Shown piece by piece: positions 1 to 9,041 of a stretch of DNA of 64,000 nucleotides. The translations under genes were made by a program, and so were the position numbers. A model generated the notes under the pieces. It had not been told where the DNA came from, did not search any database, and saw nothing but the letters and a program-made list of their open reading frames with translations. This DNA comes from Pseudaquabacterium terrae. Its GTDB lineage: Bacteria; Pseudomonadota; Gammaproteobacteria; Burkholderiales; Burkholderiaceae_C. Each line of letters starts with the position of its first letter. The first letter of the stretch is position 1. The stretch covers positions 186,001 to 250,000 of the forward strand of contig NZ_JABRWJ010000002.1 of assembly GCF_013266755.1 (NCBI RefSeq), given 5' to 3'.

Positions 1-871
1 CGCTCGGCTCCATGCCCGGCGCCTGGGTCGCGCTGCCCGACGAGACATCGACCAGCAGCGTGAACGGCCGCTTCGCGGTCTGGTTGCGCGCGTCCTGCAC
101 GCGGATCGAGAAGCTGTAGTCGCCGGCCTGCGTCGGCTTGCCGCTGATCACGCCGCTGTTCGGATCGAGCGCCAGTCCCGGTGGCAGCTGCCCGTCGGCC
201 AGGCTGTAGCTCAGCGGTGCCCGCCCGCCGCTGGCTTCGACGACGGTGGTGTAGGGCTCGTTCTTCAGCGCGATCGCCAGCTTGTCGGTGGCGACGCCGA
301 GCGTCGGGCTGGCCGCGCCGGCATAGACCAGGCGCACCGCGTCGACGTACAGCGGCCCGCCGTCGGGGCTGGTCAGCTCGATGGCCGGCGTGCCGGCGTT
401 GAACGGGAAGGTGCCGATCGACTGCCACTGGCCGCCACCATGGCGCTGGTCCTTCGAGACCAGGCCGCGGCCCCCCGAGTAGCTGACCGCGATCTCGATC
501 TTGCCGGCATCGTCGAGGCCCTGCGGCCACCAGACGAAGACCTCGTAGTGGCCCGCGCGCGCGAGCTTCGGCTCGAAACGCGCGCTGCCCCCGCCGGTGC
601 TGCGCAGCACGAAGGCGCCTTTGGCCAGGTAACCGCTGCGGCGGTCGACACCGGCGTTGCCATGCAAGGTGGCGCTGGCGGCCTCGAGCGTGATGTCGGG
701 TGATGTGTCGCTGGCCGCCTGGGCCACGCGGCGCGTCTCTCCCGCCGGTTCCGATCCCCCGCCGCCGCCGCAAGCCGCCAGCAGCAGCGTCGAGGCCCAC
801 ACCGCGTGCCCGAACCAGGCCTTGGGACCCTGCCAGCGTCGAGAGAAGCTTGGGACGCGTGCGTGGGACAT
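1..871 (-). CDS. Lipoprotein with golvesin-like and Ig-like domains (partial)
   Basis: This gene runs off the left edge, so its C-terminus is missing. It opens with a lipoprotein signal: a hydrophobic stretch ending in LLLAAC followed by a run of glycines, so Cys at about residue 34 would be lipidated. Residues about 60-170 resemble the golvesin / xanthan-lyase carbohydrate-binding fold (motifs YEVFVWWPQ and LYVDAVRLVY). Residues about 205-265 look like a putative Ig (He_PIG) domain, with LPPGLALDPNSGVISGKP. It is probably a surface or periplasmic glycan-binding lipoprotein serving the neighbouring polysaccharide locus. The ATG at 871 was chosen because it places the signal peptide directly at the N-terminus. 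The function is inferred from domains only. Confidence 0.75.
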   Translation of the reverse strand, partial: MSHARVPSFSRRWQGPKAWFGHAVWASTLLLAACGGGGGSEPAGETRRVAQAASDTSPDITLEAASATLHGNAGVDRRSGYLAKGAFVLRSTGGGSARFEPKLARAGHYEVFVWWPQGLDDAGKIEIAVSYSGGRGLVSKDQRHGGGQWQSIGTFPFNAGTPAIELTSPDGGPLYVDAVRLVYAGAASPTLGVATDKLAIALKNEPYTTVVEASGGRAPLSYSLADGQLPPGLALDPNSGVISGKPTQAGDYSFSIRVQDARNQTAKRPFTLLVDVSSGSATQAPGMEPS

Positions 872-1017
872 CGAAGGCCTCTACTGAATGACGGAAACGC
901 GAACCCGTTGCACGTTCCATGCCATCGAAGGGCGGGGCAGTGGGGACAACGACTTAGGGCGCGACCATGAGGCCTGTCCGTCCCCACTGTCAACACGGCC
1001 GACAGGCCGCCGAAGCT

Positions 1018-2712
1018 TCAGGCCGTGGCGTCGAAGCGGTGCTCAGGCACATGGCGCTGCAGCCAGTGCTCGAGGATCGTCAGGATCCAGACCATCTCGC
1101 CGTAGTAACCCGGATGCGCCGGCAGCAGCTCGTCGATCAGCCGCCGGATGAACGCCGGCTGCACGATGCCACGCGTCGCCAGGCTGTTCAGCGCATCGGT
1201 CGCCAGCCGCTGCAGCGGCGCATGGCGCGTGACCCAGACGCCGAACGGCAACCCGAAGCCCTGCTTGCGCTTGGTGATGATCTGCTCGGGCAGGAAGCCG
1301 CGCAGCGCCTCCTTGAAGAACCAGCGCAGCTTCAGCCCCTTGAGCTTGTACTCGGCCGGCAGCCGCAGCGAGAAGTCGAGCAGCGCCTGGTCGAGCAGCG
1401 GGTAGCCGACGCCGATGCCGGCCAGCTGCGTGCTGCCGCGCACCTTCGGCAGGTCGCCTTCGGCCAGCGTGTAACGCCAGTCGAAGGCCAGCATGCGGTT
1501 GATCTCGCGCCCGGTGCGCGCCTGGGCCCAGACTTCGCGCTGCTGTTGGGTCGGCCCCTCGGTGTCGACGCGGGCGAGGAAGCCCGGCGTCAGCACCTCG
1601 TCCATGCCGAGCCGGCGCAGCAGGTTGTACATCTGCAGCCGGTCGGGCATCGGCACGCGCGCCTGCTCGACGTAGCTCGCGCCCTTGCGCACCAGCGGCA
1701 GTTTGCCCGCGACCTCGGTGCCCAGCAGCGGCTCCATCAGCCCGCGCCGCAGCGCGCGCGGCACCGCGTCGTACCAGCCGAAGATGCGCTGCTTCGCATA
1801 GCGGCTGTTGCCGCCGAAGAGCTCGTCGCCGCCGTCACCGGCGAGCAGCTTCGTGACGCCGTCGGCCCGGGCCACCTTGGCGCAGTAGTAGGCCGGCAGC
1901 GCCGACGAGTTGCCGAAGGGCTGGTCGTGGTGCGCGGCGATCGCCGCGATGCTGTCGACCAGGTCCGCCGGCGTCACGTAGTACTCGTGGTGGCGGCTGC
2001 CGAAGTGCTGCGCGGCGATGCGCGCGTAGGCCATCTCGTCGTAGCCCTCGGCCTCGAAGCCGATCGAGTAGCAGTCGGCCGGTGCGCCGGTGGCCTTGCC
2101 GATCATGCCGGCGACGGTCGAGCTGTCGGTGCCGCCGCTGAGGAAACATGCCGGCTTGCTGCCGTCGAGCTCGCGCGCGACCGATTGTTCGAGCAGCTGC
2201 AGGAACTCGCCGCGCAGCGCGTCGAACGAGGCGCTGCGCGGCTCGCTGAACTCAGGCACCCAGTACGGCATCACCGTCAGCTTGCCGTGCTCGAACACCG
2301 CGCAATGCCCGGCCGGCAGCCGCTGCACGCCGCTGAAGATCGTGCGCGGCGACGGGATCACGTGGAAGTACAGGTAGTCGAAGATCGCCTGCGCATCGAC
2401 CGGCGTCGAGGCGTCGGCCAGCGCGTCGGCGCGCTCGGCGAAGCGCAGCGTGCCGTCCACCACGCGATAACACAGGGTCTGAGCGGCAAAGCGGTCGACC
2501 GCCAGCACCGTGCGGCCCGAGGGCTCGCGCAGCGCGACCGCGAACTCGCCCGAGACGCGCGCCAGCGCATCGGCCGGCGCCGCGCCGGCGAACAGGCGCG
2601 CCCAGGCGAGCGCCACGTCGCCACCGGCGGCAAGGGTCTGCAGCGCCGCATCGGCAAAGCGCGGCGCGCCGAGGCACAGCGCGGTGTGGGTGGGGGTGTC
2701 GTTCTGATTCAT
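1018..2712 (-). CDS. Asparagine synthetase-like amidotransferase, no Cys nucleophile
   Basis: The product is 564 aa and belongs to the asparagine synthetase B family found in capsule and exopolysaccharide clusters. The ATP-pyrophosphatase loop SGGTDSS is at residues about 192-198, and GDGGDELFGG lies near residue 285. The N-terminal class II glutaminase region is short and lacks the Cys at position 2, so glutamine hydrolysis is not expected here; free ammonia or a partner protein would be needed. The acceptor is probably a sugar carboxylate, for example a uronic acid made with the AlgD-like enzyme of this locus (inference). The reading frame stays open far upstream, but that part overlaps the heparinase gene and is not protein-like. 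GTG codons just upstream, after a GAGGGG, are alternative starts. Confidence 0.85.
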   Translation of the reverse strand: MNQNDTPTHTALCLGAPRFADAALQTLAAGGDVALAWARLFAGAAPADALARVSGEFAVALREPSGRTVLAVDRFAAQTLCYRVVDGTLRFAERADALADASTPVDAQAIFDYLYFHVIPSPRTIFSGVQRLPAGHCAVFEHGKLTVMPYWVPEFSEPRSASFDALRGEFLQLLEQSVARELDGSKPACFLSGGTDSSTVAGMIGKATGAPADCYSIGFEAEGYDEMAYARIAAQHFGSRHHEYYVTPADLVDSIAAIAAHHDQPFGNSSALPAYYCAKVARADGVTKLLAGDGGDELFGGNSRYAKQRIFGWYDAVPRALRRGLMEPLLGTEVAGKLPLVRKGASYVEQARVPMPDRLQMYNLLRRLGMDEVLTPGFLARVDTEGPTQQQREVWAQARTGREINRMLAFDWRYTLAEGDLPKVRGSTQLAGIGVGYPLLDQALLDFSLRLPAEYKLKGLKLRWFFKEALRGFLPEQIITKRKQGFGLPFGVWVTRHAPLQRLATDALNSLATRGIVQPAFIRRLIDELLPAHPGYYGEMVWILTILEHWLQRHVPEHRFDATA

Positions 2713-2732
2713 GGACCATGCCGATGCGGTGT

Positions 2733-4946
2733 TCACCACCACATCCCCTCGAAATACACGAAACCGAGCCAGACGCCGGCGGCGATCCAGGCAGCGATGC
2801 TGAAGATGCGCAGCGGCGTCACCCAGCGCGGCCGCCAGCGCCGCACCGCGAAGGCGAGCAGCTCCTGCACGACCCAGGCGGCGACGATCCAGCGCGTCCA
2901 GCGGAAACGGAAATGCACCCGCTCGGCGAAGCGCGGATAACCCCGCTCGGCCTCGGCCAGCGCCGACAGCACCGCCTGGCGCGCCGGCGCCTGCGAGGGC
3001 GTGGCCGCCAGCGCGAGCGCCGTGCCGTTGCCCAGTGTCAGCCGCAGGCCGTCGCGCGTGAGCTCGCTGCGGCCCGACGCGGCGTCCACCGCCATCGTCC
3101 AGTGCTCGGCATCGGTCCATTTCAGCATGCGTGCGGTCGGCGGGGTGGGCGCGTCGGCCGCGCTCAGCGCGAAGCCGGCCAGCGCCCAGGCCGACGCGGC
3201 CGACTGGCGCACCGCGATGGTCGGCGCCGCCACCGGTTCGCGGTCGTCCACGACCCAGCCGCCAAAGGGCTCGCGGCTGCCGCGCAGCACCTCGGTGCGC
3301 AGGCTGTCGGGGCCGTCGATCGACAGCGTCAGCGCGCGCTCGCCGCCGCGGGCGACGAGCCGGAAGCGCCGCTCGTCCTGCCGCCCGGCCAACAGGTCCG
3401 GCGCGAAGGTCCAGTGCGTTGCCGTCGCGCCCGTGGCGCCACGCGTCGCGTCGAGTACCAGCCACAGGTCGCGCTCGGCCAGGCGCAGCACCTGGCGCCG
3501 CACCTGCAGGCCGTCCGGGCCGTCGCGCTGCATGTCGACGAAGGACACGCCGGCGGCCGATGCGGCGGCGACCAGCTTCGACTCGCGCTTGGACACCGCG
3601 GGTTCGCCGACCCGGTGCGGCGCGTTCGAGCCGGGCCACGAGGTGGCCTGCGGGCGGCCCCAGAAGCCCCAGGGCCAGTAGCCGACGTTGGTGATCCACG
3701 GCCGGCCATTCGACCAGGTGACGAGGCTCAGGTCGTCGGCGAGCTTGTGGCCGAGACCGGGGAAGTAGGACCAGGTGATCGCCGTCTGGCTTGTCGCGGC
3801 CTCGGCCGCACCGTCCCACCACAGCGCGTGGCCGGACAGCGGGTAGAGGTCGACCGAGCGGCGCGGTGCCGGCCAGTCGAGCCGCGGGCGCAGCGGCTGC
3901 GCCTCGTTGCGCGCGCCGCGGGCGGTCAGCGGCGGGCCGGCGCCTTCGCTGACGCTGCGCGTATCGCCGTACAGCGGCAGCGTGCCGTCGGGGCGGCGCA
4001 GCTTGCCGTAGTGGTCGACCGACTTGTCGTAGCGCTGCCACCAGTCCTCGGGGATCGGCGTGTTGGCCAGCGAGTACAGCCGCAGCGCGATGCCGAAGAA
4101 CTCCAGACCGCTGCTGTGGTAGCCGGCCGAATGCAGCAGGGTCGGGCCTTCCGCGCTGACGTAGTAAGCCAGGTGGCGCGCGAAACGCTGCTGGCCGTGG
4201 CCACGCATGGCGCCCTGCGGGTCGAGCACCGGAAAGGCCAGCGACACCTGCATCGCGCCGAGGTCGGACAGGATGCCGTGGCCGGTGCGGTAGGCGTAGT
4301 GGCTGTCGCGCGTCAGCAATCGGCCGCTGCGCTCGGCCAGCGCCAGCACCTGGCGGCCGACAGCCGGGTCGAAGTCGGTGCGCGTGCGGTAGATGCGCCA
4401 GAACTTGACCAGCACCGGGATGCGCGCGGCGATCGCGTGGTCGTTCCACAGGAAGCCGGTGTTCAGCCACTGCGACGACTCGAAGCGGGCGAAGGCGACG
4501 ATGTCGTCGCGGGCCTGGGCGAAGAAGCGTTCGTCGCGCGACAGCCGGTAGGCGTCGAGCAGCATGTCGGGCGCTGCCAGGCTGGCCTGCATCAGCTGCA
4601 GCGTCGGCGGCCCGGCCGACAGATCGCGCGGCGCCAGCGGCCGGCTGATCTCGGTCGACGGGTAACCGGGCAGCGTGATGCGGCCGTTCAGCACTTCCAG
4701 CGCGCGCAGCGGGATGCGCTGCTCATCCTCTTCGGTTCGCGCCGCCGACAGCGGCATCGCGGCGATCTCGGCCAGCACGGCATCGGCGGGCTCGGTGCGC
4801 GCAGTTTGAAGCGCGGCATCGCTGATCGACGGCGCGGGCACGTACCAGTGCAGCCACTCCGGCACCCAGACGATGGCCAGCACGAGCAGCAGCGGCAGCA
4901 CCGCGGCCGCGATGCGCCATCGCGAGGACCCGCTCATTGCGCTCAT
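2733..4946 (-). CDS. Heparinase II/III-like protein, membrane anchored
   Basis: The product is 737 aa. A TM helix near the N-terminus (about residues 8-27) is followed by an alpha/alpha-toroid region with tyrosine- and histidine-rich stretches (HSAGYHSSGLEFFG) and a C-terminal heparinase II/III-like beta domain (from GLGHKLADDLSLVTWSNG). Two further hydrophobic helices lie at the C-terminus. Family members are polysaccharide lyases or binding proteins in exopolysaccharide loci; here it probably trims or edits the locus polymer at the outer face of the inner membrane. The ATG at 4946 overlaps the upstream stop as ATGA, so translation is coupled. The frame is open further upstream but overlaps the preceding gene. 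Substrate and catalytic activity are not shown by the sequence. Confidence 0.82.
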   Translation of the reverse strand: MSAMSGSSRWRIAAAVLPLLLVLAIVWVPEWLHWYVPAPSISDAALQTARTEPADAVLAEIAAMPLSAARTEEDEQRIPLRALEVLNGRITLPGYPSTEISRPLAPRDLSAGPPTLQLMQASLAAPDMLLDAYRLSRDERFFAQARDDIVAFARFESSQWLNTGFLWNDHAIAARIPVLVKFWRIYRTRTDFDPAVGRQVLALAERSGRLLTRDSHYAYRTGHGILSDLGAMQVSLAFPVLDPQGAMRGHGQQRFARHLAYYVSAEGPTLLHSAGYHSSGLEFFGIALRLYSLANTPIPEDWWQRYDKSVDHYGKLRRPDGTLPLYGDTRSVSEGAGPPLTARGARNEAQPLRPRLDWPAPRRSVDLYPLSGHALWWDGAAEAATSQTAITWSYFPGLGHKLADDLSLVTWSNGRPWITNVGYWPWGFWGRPQATSWPGSNAPHRVGEPAVSKRESKLVAAASAAGVSFVDMQRDGPDGLQVRRQVLRLAERDLWLVLDATRGATGATATHWTFAPDLLAGRQDERRFRLVARGGERALTLSIDGPDSLRTEVLRGSREPFGGWVVDDREPVAAPTIAVRQSAASAWALAGFALSAADAPTPPTARMLKWTDAEHWTMAVDAASGRSELTRDGLRLTLGNGTALALAATPSQAPARQAVLSALAEAERGYPRFAERVHFRFRWTRWIVAAWVVQELLAFAVRRWRPRWVTPLRIFSIAAWIAAGVWLGFVYFEGMWW

Positions 4947-6712
4947 CGTGCCGATTCCCCGGCGCGCTGGCACTGGCCCCAGTATTCGGTGTAGCGCTCG
5001 GCGGCATCGATGACGTAGCCGTAGTCGCCGGCGCCGAAGCGCGTCAGCCAGGTGGCGATGCGCAGCCGCGTGCCATCGAGCAGCTGGTGCGGAAAGTGCG
5101 GCGAGCCGAGCACGCGGTGCGCCTTCTCGAGCGCGTGGCGCTTCATGTGGTCCTGCGTGGCGCGGCTGTAGTAGTCGCCCCACTGATAGCCCAGGTCCTG
5201 CGGCGCCGGCAGCGGGCAGGGCACATGCCCCGGGTAGGCCTGCCAGGGCACCGTCACCGCCTGCGGCAGCACGGCTTGCAACCAGCTCAGGTAGAAGCGG
5301 TGCAGCAGGAAGGGCCGGACCGGGCTGCCGATGATCAGCGACAGGAATTCGCTGTCGAAGAACGGCAGGTGGAACTCCAGCCGCCCGAGGTCGATGTGCT
5401 CGTACAGGTGGACCAGGTGGCGGCGCTGGTCGTTGAGCATCAGGAACAGGTGAAAGGCGCGGCCGGGCTCGGCCCGCGGCAGCAGCGCGAGCTCGTCGCG
5501 CAGCCCGTCGCTCGGGAAGGCGGCCAGCTGGTCGCGCACCGTCGACCGGAACAGCTTGCGCGCGGCGCGGATCTTGTTGTGGTCGAGGAAGGCGGCGATC
5601 GCCGCCTCGGTCTGGCCGCGCTGCGCCAGGTCGACGATGCGCTCGGTCAGGTAGACGTGCCCGAGCCCGACGCTGCCGCCGTCACCCGACCAGACGATGC
5701 GCCGCCGCCCGGTGAGCGTGCCGGCGGCCTTCTGCGTGTCGAACCAGCGATTGACCTCGTCCTGGTTGTAGACCTGGTCCTTGCGGGTGACGCTGGCGGC
5801 GCGCTTGGCGAGATGGTGGTGCGAGGTCTGCAGCACGCGCGCCGCCTCGCGGCCGAAGACTTCGTCCTGCGTGCGATCGGGCGAGAAGTTGATGCTGTGC
5901 ACCGTGGCGCCCAGCGCCCGCAGTGCGGCCACGATCGAACGCGAATCGAGCCCGCCGCTGAGAAAGGCGACCGTGTCGGCCTCGTCGCCGAGCCGGCGCC
6001 GCACGGCCGACATGAACGCGTCGCCGACCTGCCGTTCGAGTGACGCGCCGTTGGCGGCCGGGGCGGGCACTTCGTCCCAGCGCCAGTACTCGTGATGCGA
6101 CACCTGCGCACCCTGCACCCGCACGACTTCGCCGGCGCGCAGCGTGGCGACGTCGAGGTAGGGCGTGCGGTGCGCCAGCGGGAAGCCGAAGCAGGCGATG
6201 TCCGACACGCCGCGGATGTCGAAGGCCTTCGGAATCAGCGGCAGCGCTTCGATGATGCGCATCGCGCTGGCGTAGACCACGAAGTCCGGGCCGATCCAGT
6301 AGTAGATCGGCCGCACGCCGAGCTTGTCGGTGAAGAGGCGCAGCGTGCCGCTGCGCTTGTCGACGTGAACGCCGCAGAAGGTGCCGCTGGTGCGCGCCAG
6401 CGCCGCGTCGTCGCCGGCGGCGAGCGCCCGGTGCAGCGTCGCCAGGTCCTGGCTGCGGTCGCGCGGCTCGCCGGCCGCGTTGTCCAGCAGCAGCGGGTCG
6501 CCGGCCAGCATCGACGCACCTTCGGCGTCGTCATGCACGGCCGGCGCGCCGAAGGCACCGATGTCCACCTTCAACAGGGTCCAGCCCGGGCCGCGCAATT
6601 CGACGACGCTGTCCCCGGGGTGGCGGCTCAGCGACCGGCGCAGCGTCGCGACCACCTCCTCCGGGAGGGTCACGGACGGCGACCGACTGACAATGCCTGC
6701 AAGAATCGTCAT
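4943..6712 (-). CDS. Asparagine synthetase-like amidotransferase, degenerate glutaminase
   Basis: The product is 589 aa. It keeps the overall glutaminase plus synthetase layout: residues 1-210 match the N-terminal domain (DKLGVRPIYYW) and the pyrophosphatase loop SGGLDS is at 252-257. The protein begins MTILAGIV, so the catalytic Cys that normally follows Met is replaced by Thr. Glutamine hydrolysis is therefore unlikely. It is only distantly like the second family member at 1018-2712 and is separated from it by the heparinase-like gene, so this is not a recent tandem duplication. The likely role is ATP-dependent amidation or condensation during polysaccharide decoration (inference). There is no strong ribosome-binding site, and a 70-base gap separates it from the flippase gene. 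Confidence 0.83.
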   Translation of the reverse strand: MTILAGIVSRSPSVTLPEEVVATLRRSLSRHPGDSVVELRGPGWTLLKVDIGAFGAPAVHDDAEGASMLAGDPLLLDNAAGEPRDRSQDLATLHRALAAGDDAALARTSGTFCGVHVDKRSGTLRLFTDKLGVRPIYYWIGPDFVVYASAMRIIEALPLIPKAFDIRGVSDIACFGFPLAHRTPYLDVATLRAGEVVRVQGAQVSHHEYWRWDEVPAPAANGASLERQVGDAFMSAVRRRLGDEADTVAFLSGGLDSRSIVAALRALGATVHSINFSPDRTQDEVFGREAARVLQTSHHHLAKRAASVTRKDQVYNQDEVNRWFDTQKAAGTLTGRRRIVWSGDGGSVGLGHVYLTERIVDLAQRGQTEAAIAAFLDHNKIRAARKLFRSTVRDQLAAFPSDGLRDELALLPRAEPGRAFHLFLMLNDQRRHLVHLYEHIDLGRLEFHLPFFDSEFLSLIIGSPVRPFLLHRFYLSWLQAVLPQAVTVPWQAYPGHVPCPLPAPQDLGYQWGDYYSRATQDHMKRHALEKAHRVLGSPHFPHQLLDGTRLRIATWLTRFGAGDYGYVIDAAERYTEYWGQCQRAGESAR

Positions 6713-6782
6713 GGTGAATGACTCGTGTTGTGTTTGATTCGGGCGGTGCGCCGCCTCGTTCGGCGACCGCGGCGGGCCCCGC

Positions 6783-8213
6783 TCACGTGCGCCTGAGGGC
6801 GAGGATCTCCGCGAAGACCGCCTTGTTGATCAGCAGCGCCGAGACGAGGTAGGCGACGGTCCCGATGCCGATCAGCAGGCCCAGGCGCCAGGCCATGCCC
6901 TCGACCGGCAGCCACTGGCCGAGAAGAATCGCCCCGCCCATCAGCAGCGCGCACAGCGCCGGCTTGGCCATCGCCTTCAGCACGTCGGCTACCTTCATCT
7001 GCAGGGCAGCCAGCGAGCTGCGCAGGTTGAGCAGGAACACCACCGGCGAGGCCACCAGCCAGGCCACGCACAGGCCCTGCAGCCCCCATTGGCTGCCGAG
7101 TGCGAACGCCGGCAGCATCACGGCATTGGACAGCAGCAGGTTCTTCATGCCGACGTCCGCGCGGCCGACGCCGTCGGTGGCCGCCGGGATGAAGTTGCTG
7201 ATCATCCGGATCGGCATCACCAGCGCCAGCACCTGCAGGGGCAGCACCGCGCCGTGCCATTGCGCACCGAGCACCACCCCGACCAGCTCCGGCGCGGTGG
7301 CCGACATGCCCCACAGCGTCGGGAAGGCGAAGAAGCTCAGGATGCGCACGGCCTTCAGCAGGTAGCTCGCGGTCTGCGCGCCGTCCTGCCGCGAGCGGGC
7401 GAAGGCCGGAAAGGCGACCTGGTTGACGAGCGACGAGATCTTCTGCACCGGCAGCGAGGCCAGGTGCATCGCGACCGAATACATGCCCAGCGCTTCCTTG
7501 CCGAGCAGCTTGCCGGCGATGAACATGTCGGCCTGCGAATAGATGAACCACAGCAGCCGCGAGACCGTCATCTGCCCGCCGAACAGGATCAGCCCGCGCA
7601 CGCCTTCGAGCGACAGGCGCGGCCAGTGCAGGTAGGGCTTGACGATGTTGCAGGCGATCGTGCGGCAGGCGTGCGACACCAGCATGCCGCCGACCAGCGC
7701 CCAGACGCCGTAGTCCAGCAGCGCCATCGCCAGCGTCGTGACCGAGCCGATGATCGCGCAGCCGAGCTCGATCAGCGATTGGCGCTTGAAGTCGAGCTCG
7801 CGCGACATCAGCGCCGTCGGCACCGAGGTGAAGATGGCGAGCAGGAAGGTCGCCGCCAGCGCGCGCAGGATGGTGGTCAGCCGCGGCTCGGCGAAGAAGT
7901 CGGCGATCAGCGGCGCGGCGCCGAACTGCAGCAGGAACAGCAGGCAGTCGACGACGATGATCGCGCCGAAGACCTGCCGCACGCGGTCCTCGTCGAGCCG
8001 GTCGACCTGCACCAGCGCCTGCCCGAGGCCGATGTCGGCCATCAGCGTCAGGAAGGCGACGAAGACGGTGGCCATCGCCAGCAGGCCGTAGTCCTCCGGC
8101 CGCAGCACGCGGATGACGACCAGCGTGACGCCCCAGGTGAACAGCTGCCCGAGCAGGCGCGCGCTGCCGCTCCAGTACAGGCCGGACAGGACTTTGGATC
8201 GCAGCGTCGTCAT
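6783..8213 (-). CDS. Oligosaccharide flippase (MOP/Wzx-like)
   Basis: This 476-aa protein has regularly spaced hydrophobic segments throughout (about 12-14 helices) and the start MTTLRSKVLSGLYWSGSARLLGQ region typical of the lipopolysaccharide-biosynthesis flippases of the MOP exporter superfamily. It should move lipid-linked repeat units across the inner membrane for the O-antigen-ligase-like enzyme encoded upstream in the same direction. The ATG at 8213 was preferred over a TTG four codons earlier. A 110-base intergenic segment carrying a repeat separates it from the methyltransferase gene. Confidence 0.88.
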   Translation of the reverse strand: MTTLRSKVLSGLYWSGSARLLGQLFTWGVTLVVIRVLRPEDYGLLAMATVFVAFLTLMADIGLGQALVQVDRLDEDRVRQVFGAIIVVDCLLFLLQFGAAPLIADFFAEPRLTTILRALAATFLLAIFTSVPTALMSRELDFKRQSLIELGCAIIGSVTTLAMALLDYGVWALVGGMLVSHACRTIACNIVKPYLHWPRLSLEGVRGLILFGGQMTVSRLLWFIYSQADMFIAGKLLGKEALGMYSVAMHLASLPVQKISSLVNQVAFPAFARSRQDGAQTASYLLKAVRILSFFAFPTLWGMSATAPELVGVVLGAQWHGAVLPLQVLALVMPIRMISNFIPAATDGVGRADVGMKNLLLSNAVMLPAFALGSQWGLQGLCVAWLVASPVVFLLNLRSSLAALQMKVADVLKAMAKPALCALLMGGAILLGQWLPVEGMAWRLGLLIGIGTVAYLVSALLINKAVFAEILALRRT

Positions 8214-8259
8214 TGGCTCAAGCAAATGTGGCTCTGCCGCTCTGCTTGACCCCAGGGAT

Positions 8260-8282
8260 CCCGCAAGGGATCCTTCGGATCC
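8260..8282 (-). repeat. 23-bp intergenic repeat, copy 1
   Basis: On the minus strand this segment reads GGATCCGAAGGATCCC followed by TTGCGGG. The same 23 bases occur on the plus strand at 24319-24341, and the match continues for nine more bases with one difference. The core can fold as a GGGATCC-gaa-GGATCCC hairpin. It lies between the methyltransferase and flippase genes. Confidence 0.8.
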
Positions 8283-8322
8283 GTGGGGGCCTGACGCAAA
8301 GCGGCAGGTTTGGGGGGCGCTT

Positions 8323-8982
8323 TCAATGAGCCTTCTTCGACACGCGTGCGAACAGGATCGGCATCACGTGGTTGTCGTCCTTGATCGTGCGAACCTCGTC
8401 GACGACGAAGCTCGCCTCGAGCTCCCTGCGCAGCGAGGTCGGGTTGAACATGACCACGTGCTCGGGCTCGTCGATCGGGCCGAGGCAGCGGTCGGGCACG
8501 AAGATCAGCGCCTGGCCGCCCGGCTTCAGGATGCGGTGCATCTCGCGCACGAAGAATCGCCGGCGGATGATGTGCTCCAGCACCTGCGAGGCGACGAGGA
8601 CATCGAAGCGGTTGTCGGGCAGCTCGATGCGCGGCAGCACGCCCTTGTGCATCTGGATGCCTTCGCTGGCCAGGCGATTGACCGCGTAGTCGGAGATTTC
8701 CAGGCCGTGCAGGTCACTGAAGCCCAGCTGCTTCAGGCCGCGCAGGATGCCGCCGTTGCCGCAGCCGATGTCGATCAGTGCGGCGTCGGGCGGCACCAGC
8801 GAGGCGATCAGCGCGGTCTTCTTCGGCCATTCGCGCACGCCGCCGTCCCAGGTCTCGGCGAGGCGCCGGTCCCAGTGCTCGGCACTGTTGCCGCCGCCCT
8901 TGCCGGCGTTGACCGCCAGGTGGTACAGCAGCGGGAACGATTCGGACAGGAAATTCTTGACGCGCCAGGGAAGGATCTGCAT
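8323..8982 (-). CDS. Class I SAM-dependent methyltransferase
   Basis: The product is 219 aa. The SAM-binding motif DIGCGNGG is at residues 71-78, followed by the acidic strand end GLEISDYAV and a post-II motif VLVASQVLEHI, as in methyltransf_11/25 proteins. In this setting it probably methylates a sugar or a lipid-linked intermediate of the exopolysaccharide, but the acceptor cannot be read from the sequence. The ATG at 8982 gives the family-typical N-terminus MQILPWRVKNFLSESFPLLY. The frame is open upstream but there it overlaps the deacetylase gene in another frame. Confidence 0.88.
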   Translation of the reverse strand: MQILPWRVKNFLSESFPLLYHLAVNAGKGGGNSAEHWDRRLAETWDGGVREWPKKTALIASLVPPDAALIDIGCGNGGILRGLKQLGFSDLHGLEISDYAVNRLASEGIQMHKGVLPRIELPDNRFDVLVASQVLEHIIRRRFFVREMHRILKPGGQALIFVPDRCLGPIDEPEHVVMFNPTSLRRELEASFVVDEVRTIKDDNHVMPILFARVSKKAH

Positions 8983-9041
8983 GGCTTGTGGTTCGTGATG
9001 TGTGTCGTGCAGGGGTCGGTGCGGGTGAGGGCCGGCACGGA

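Noticed and set aside
2713-4470. Apparent 586-residue N-terminal extension of the asparagine-synthetase-like protein
   Set aside because: It lies wholly over the heparinase-like gene and has antisense-like composition; a start at 2712 gives the family-typical length.
2718-4994. Long open frame (758 codons) on the plus strand
   Set aside because: It lies opposite the heparinase-like gene; its sequence is Arg/Ala/Gly/Gln-rich without domains, as expected for antisense frames in GC-rich DNA.
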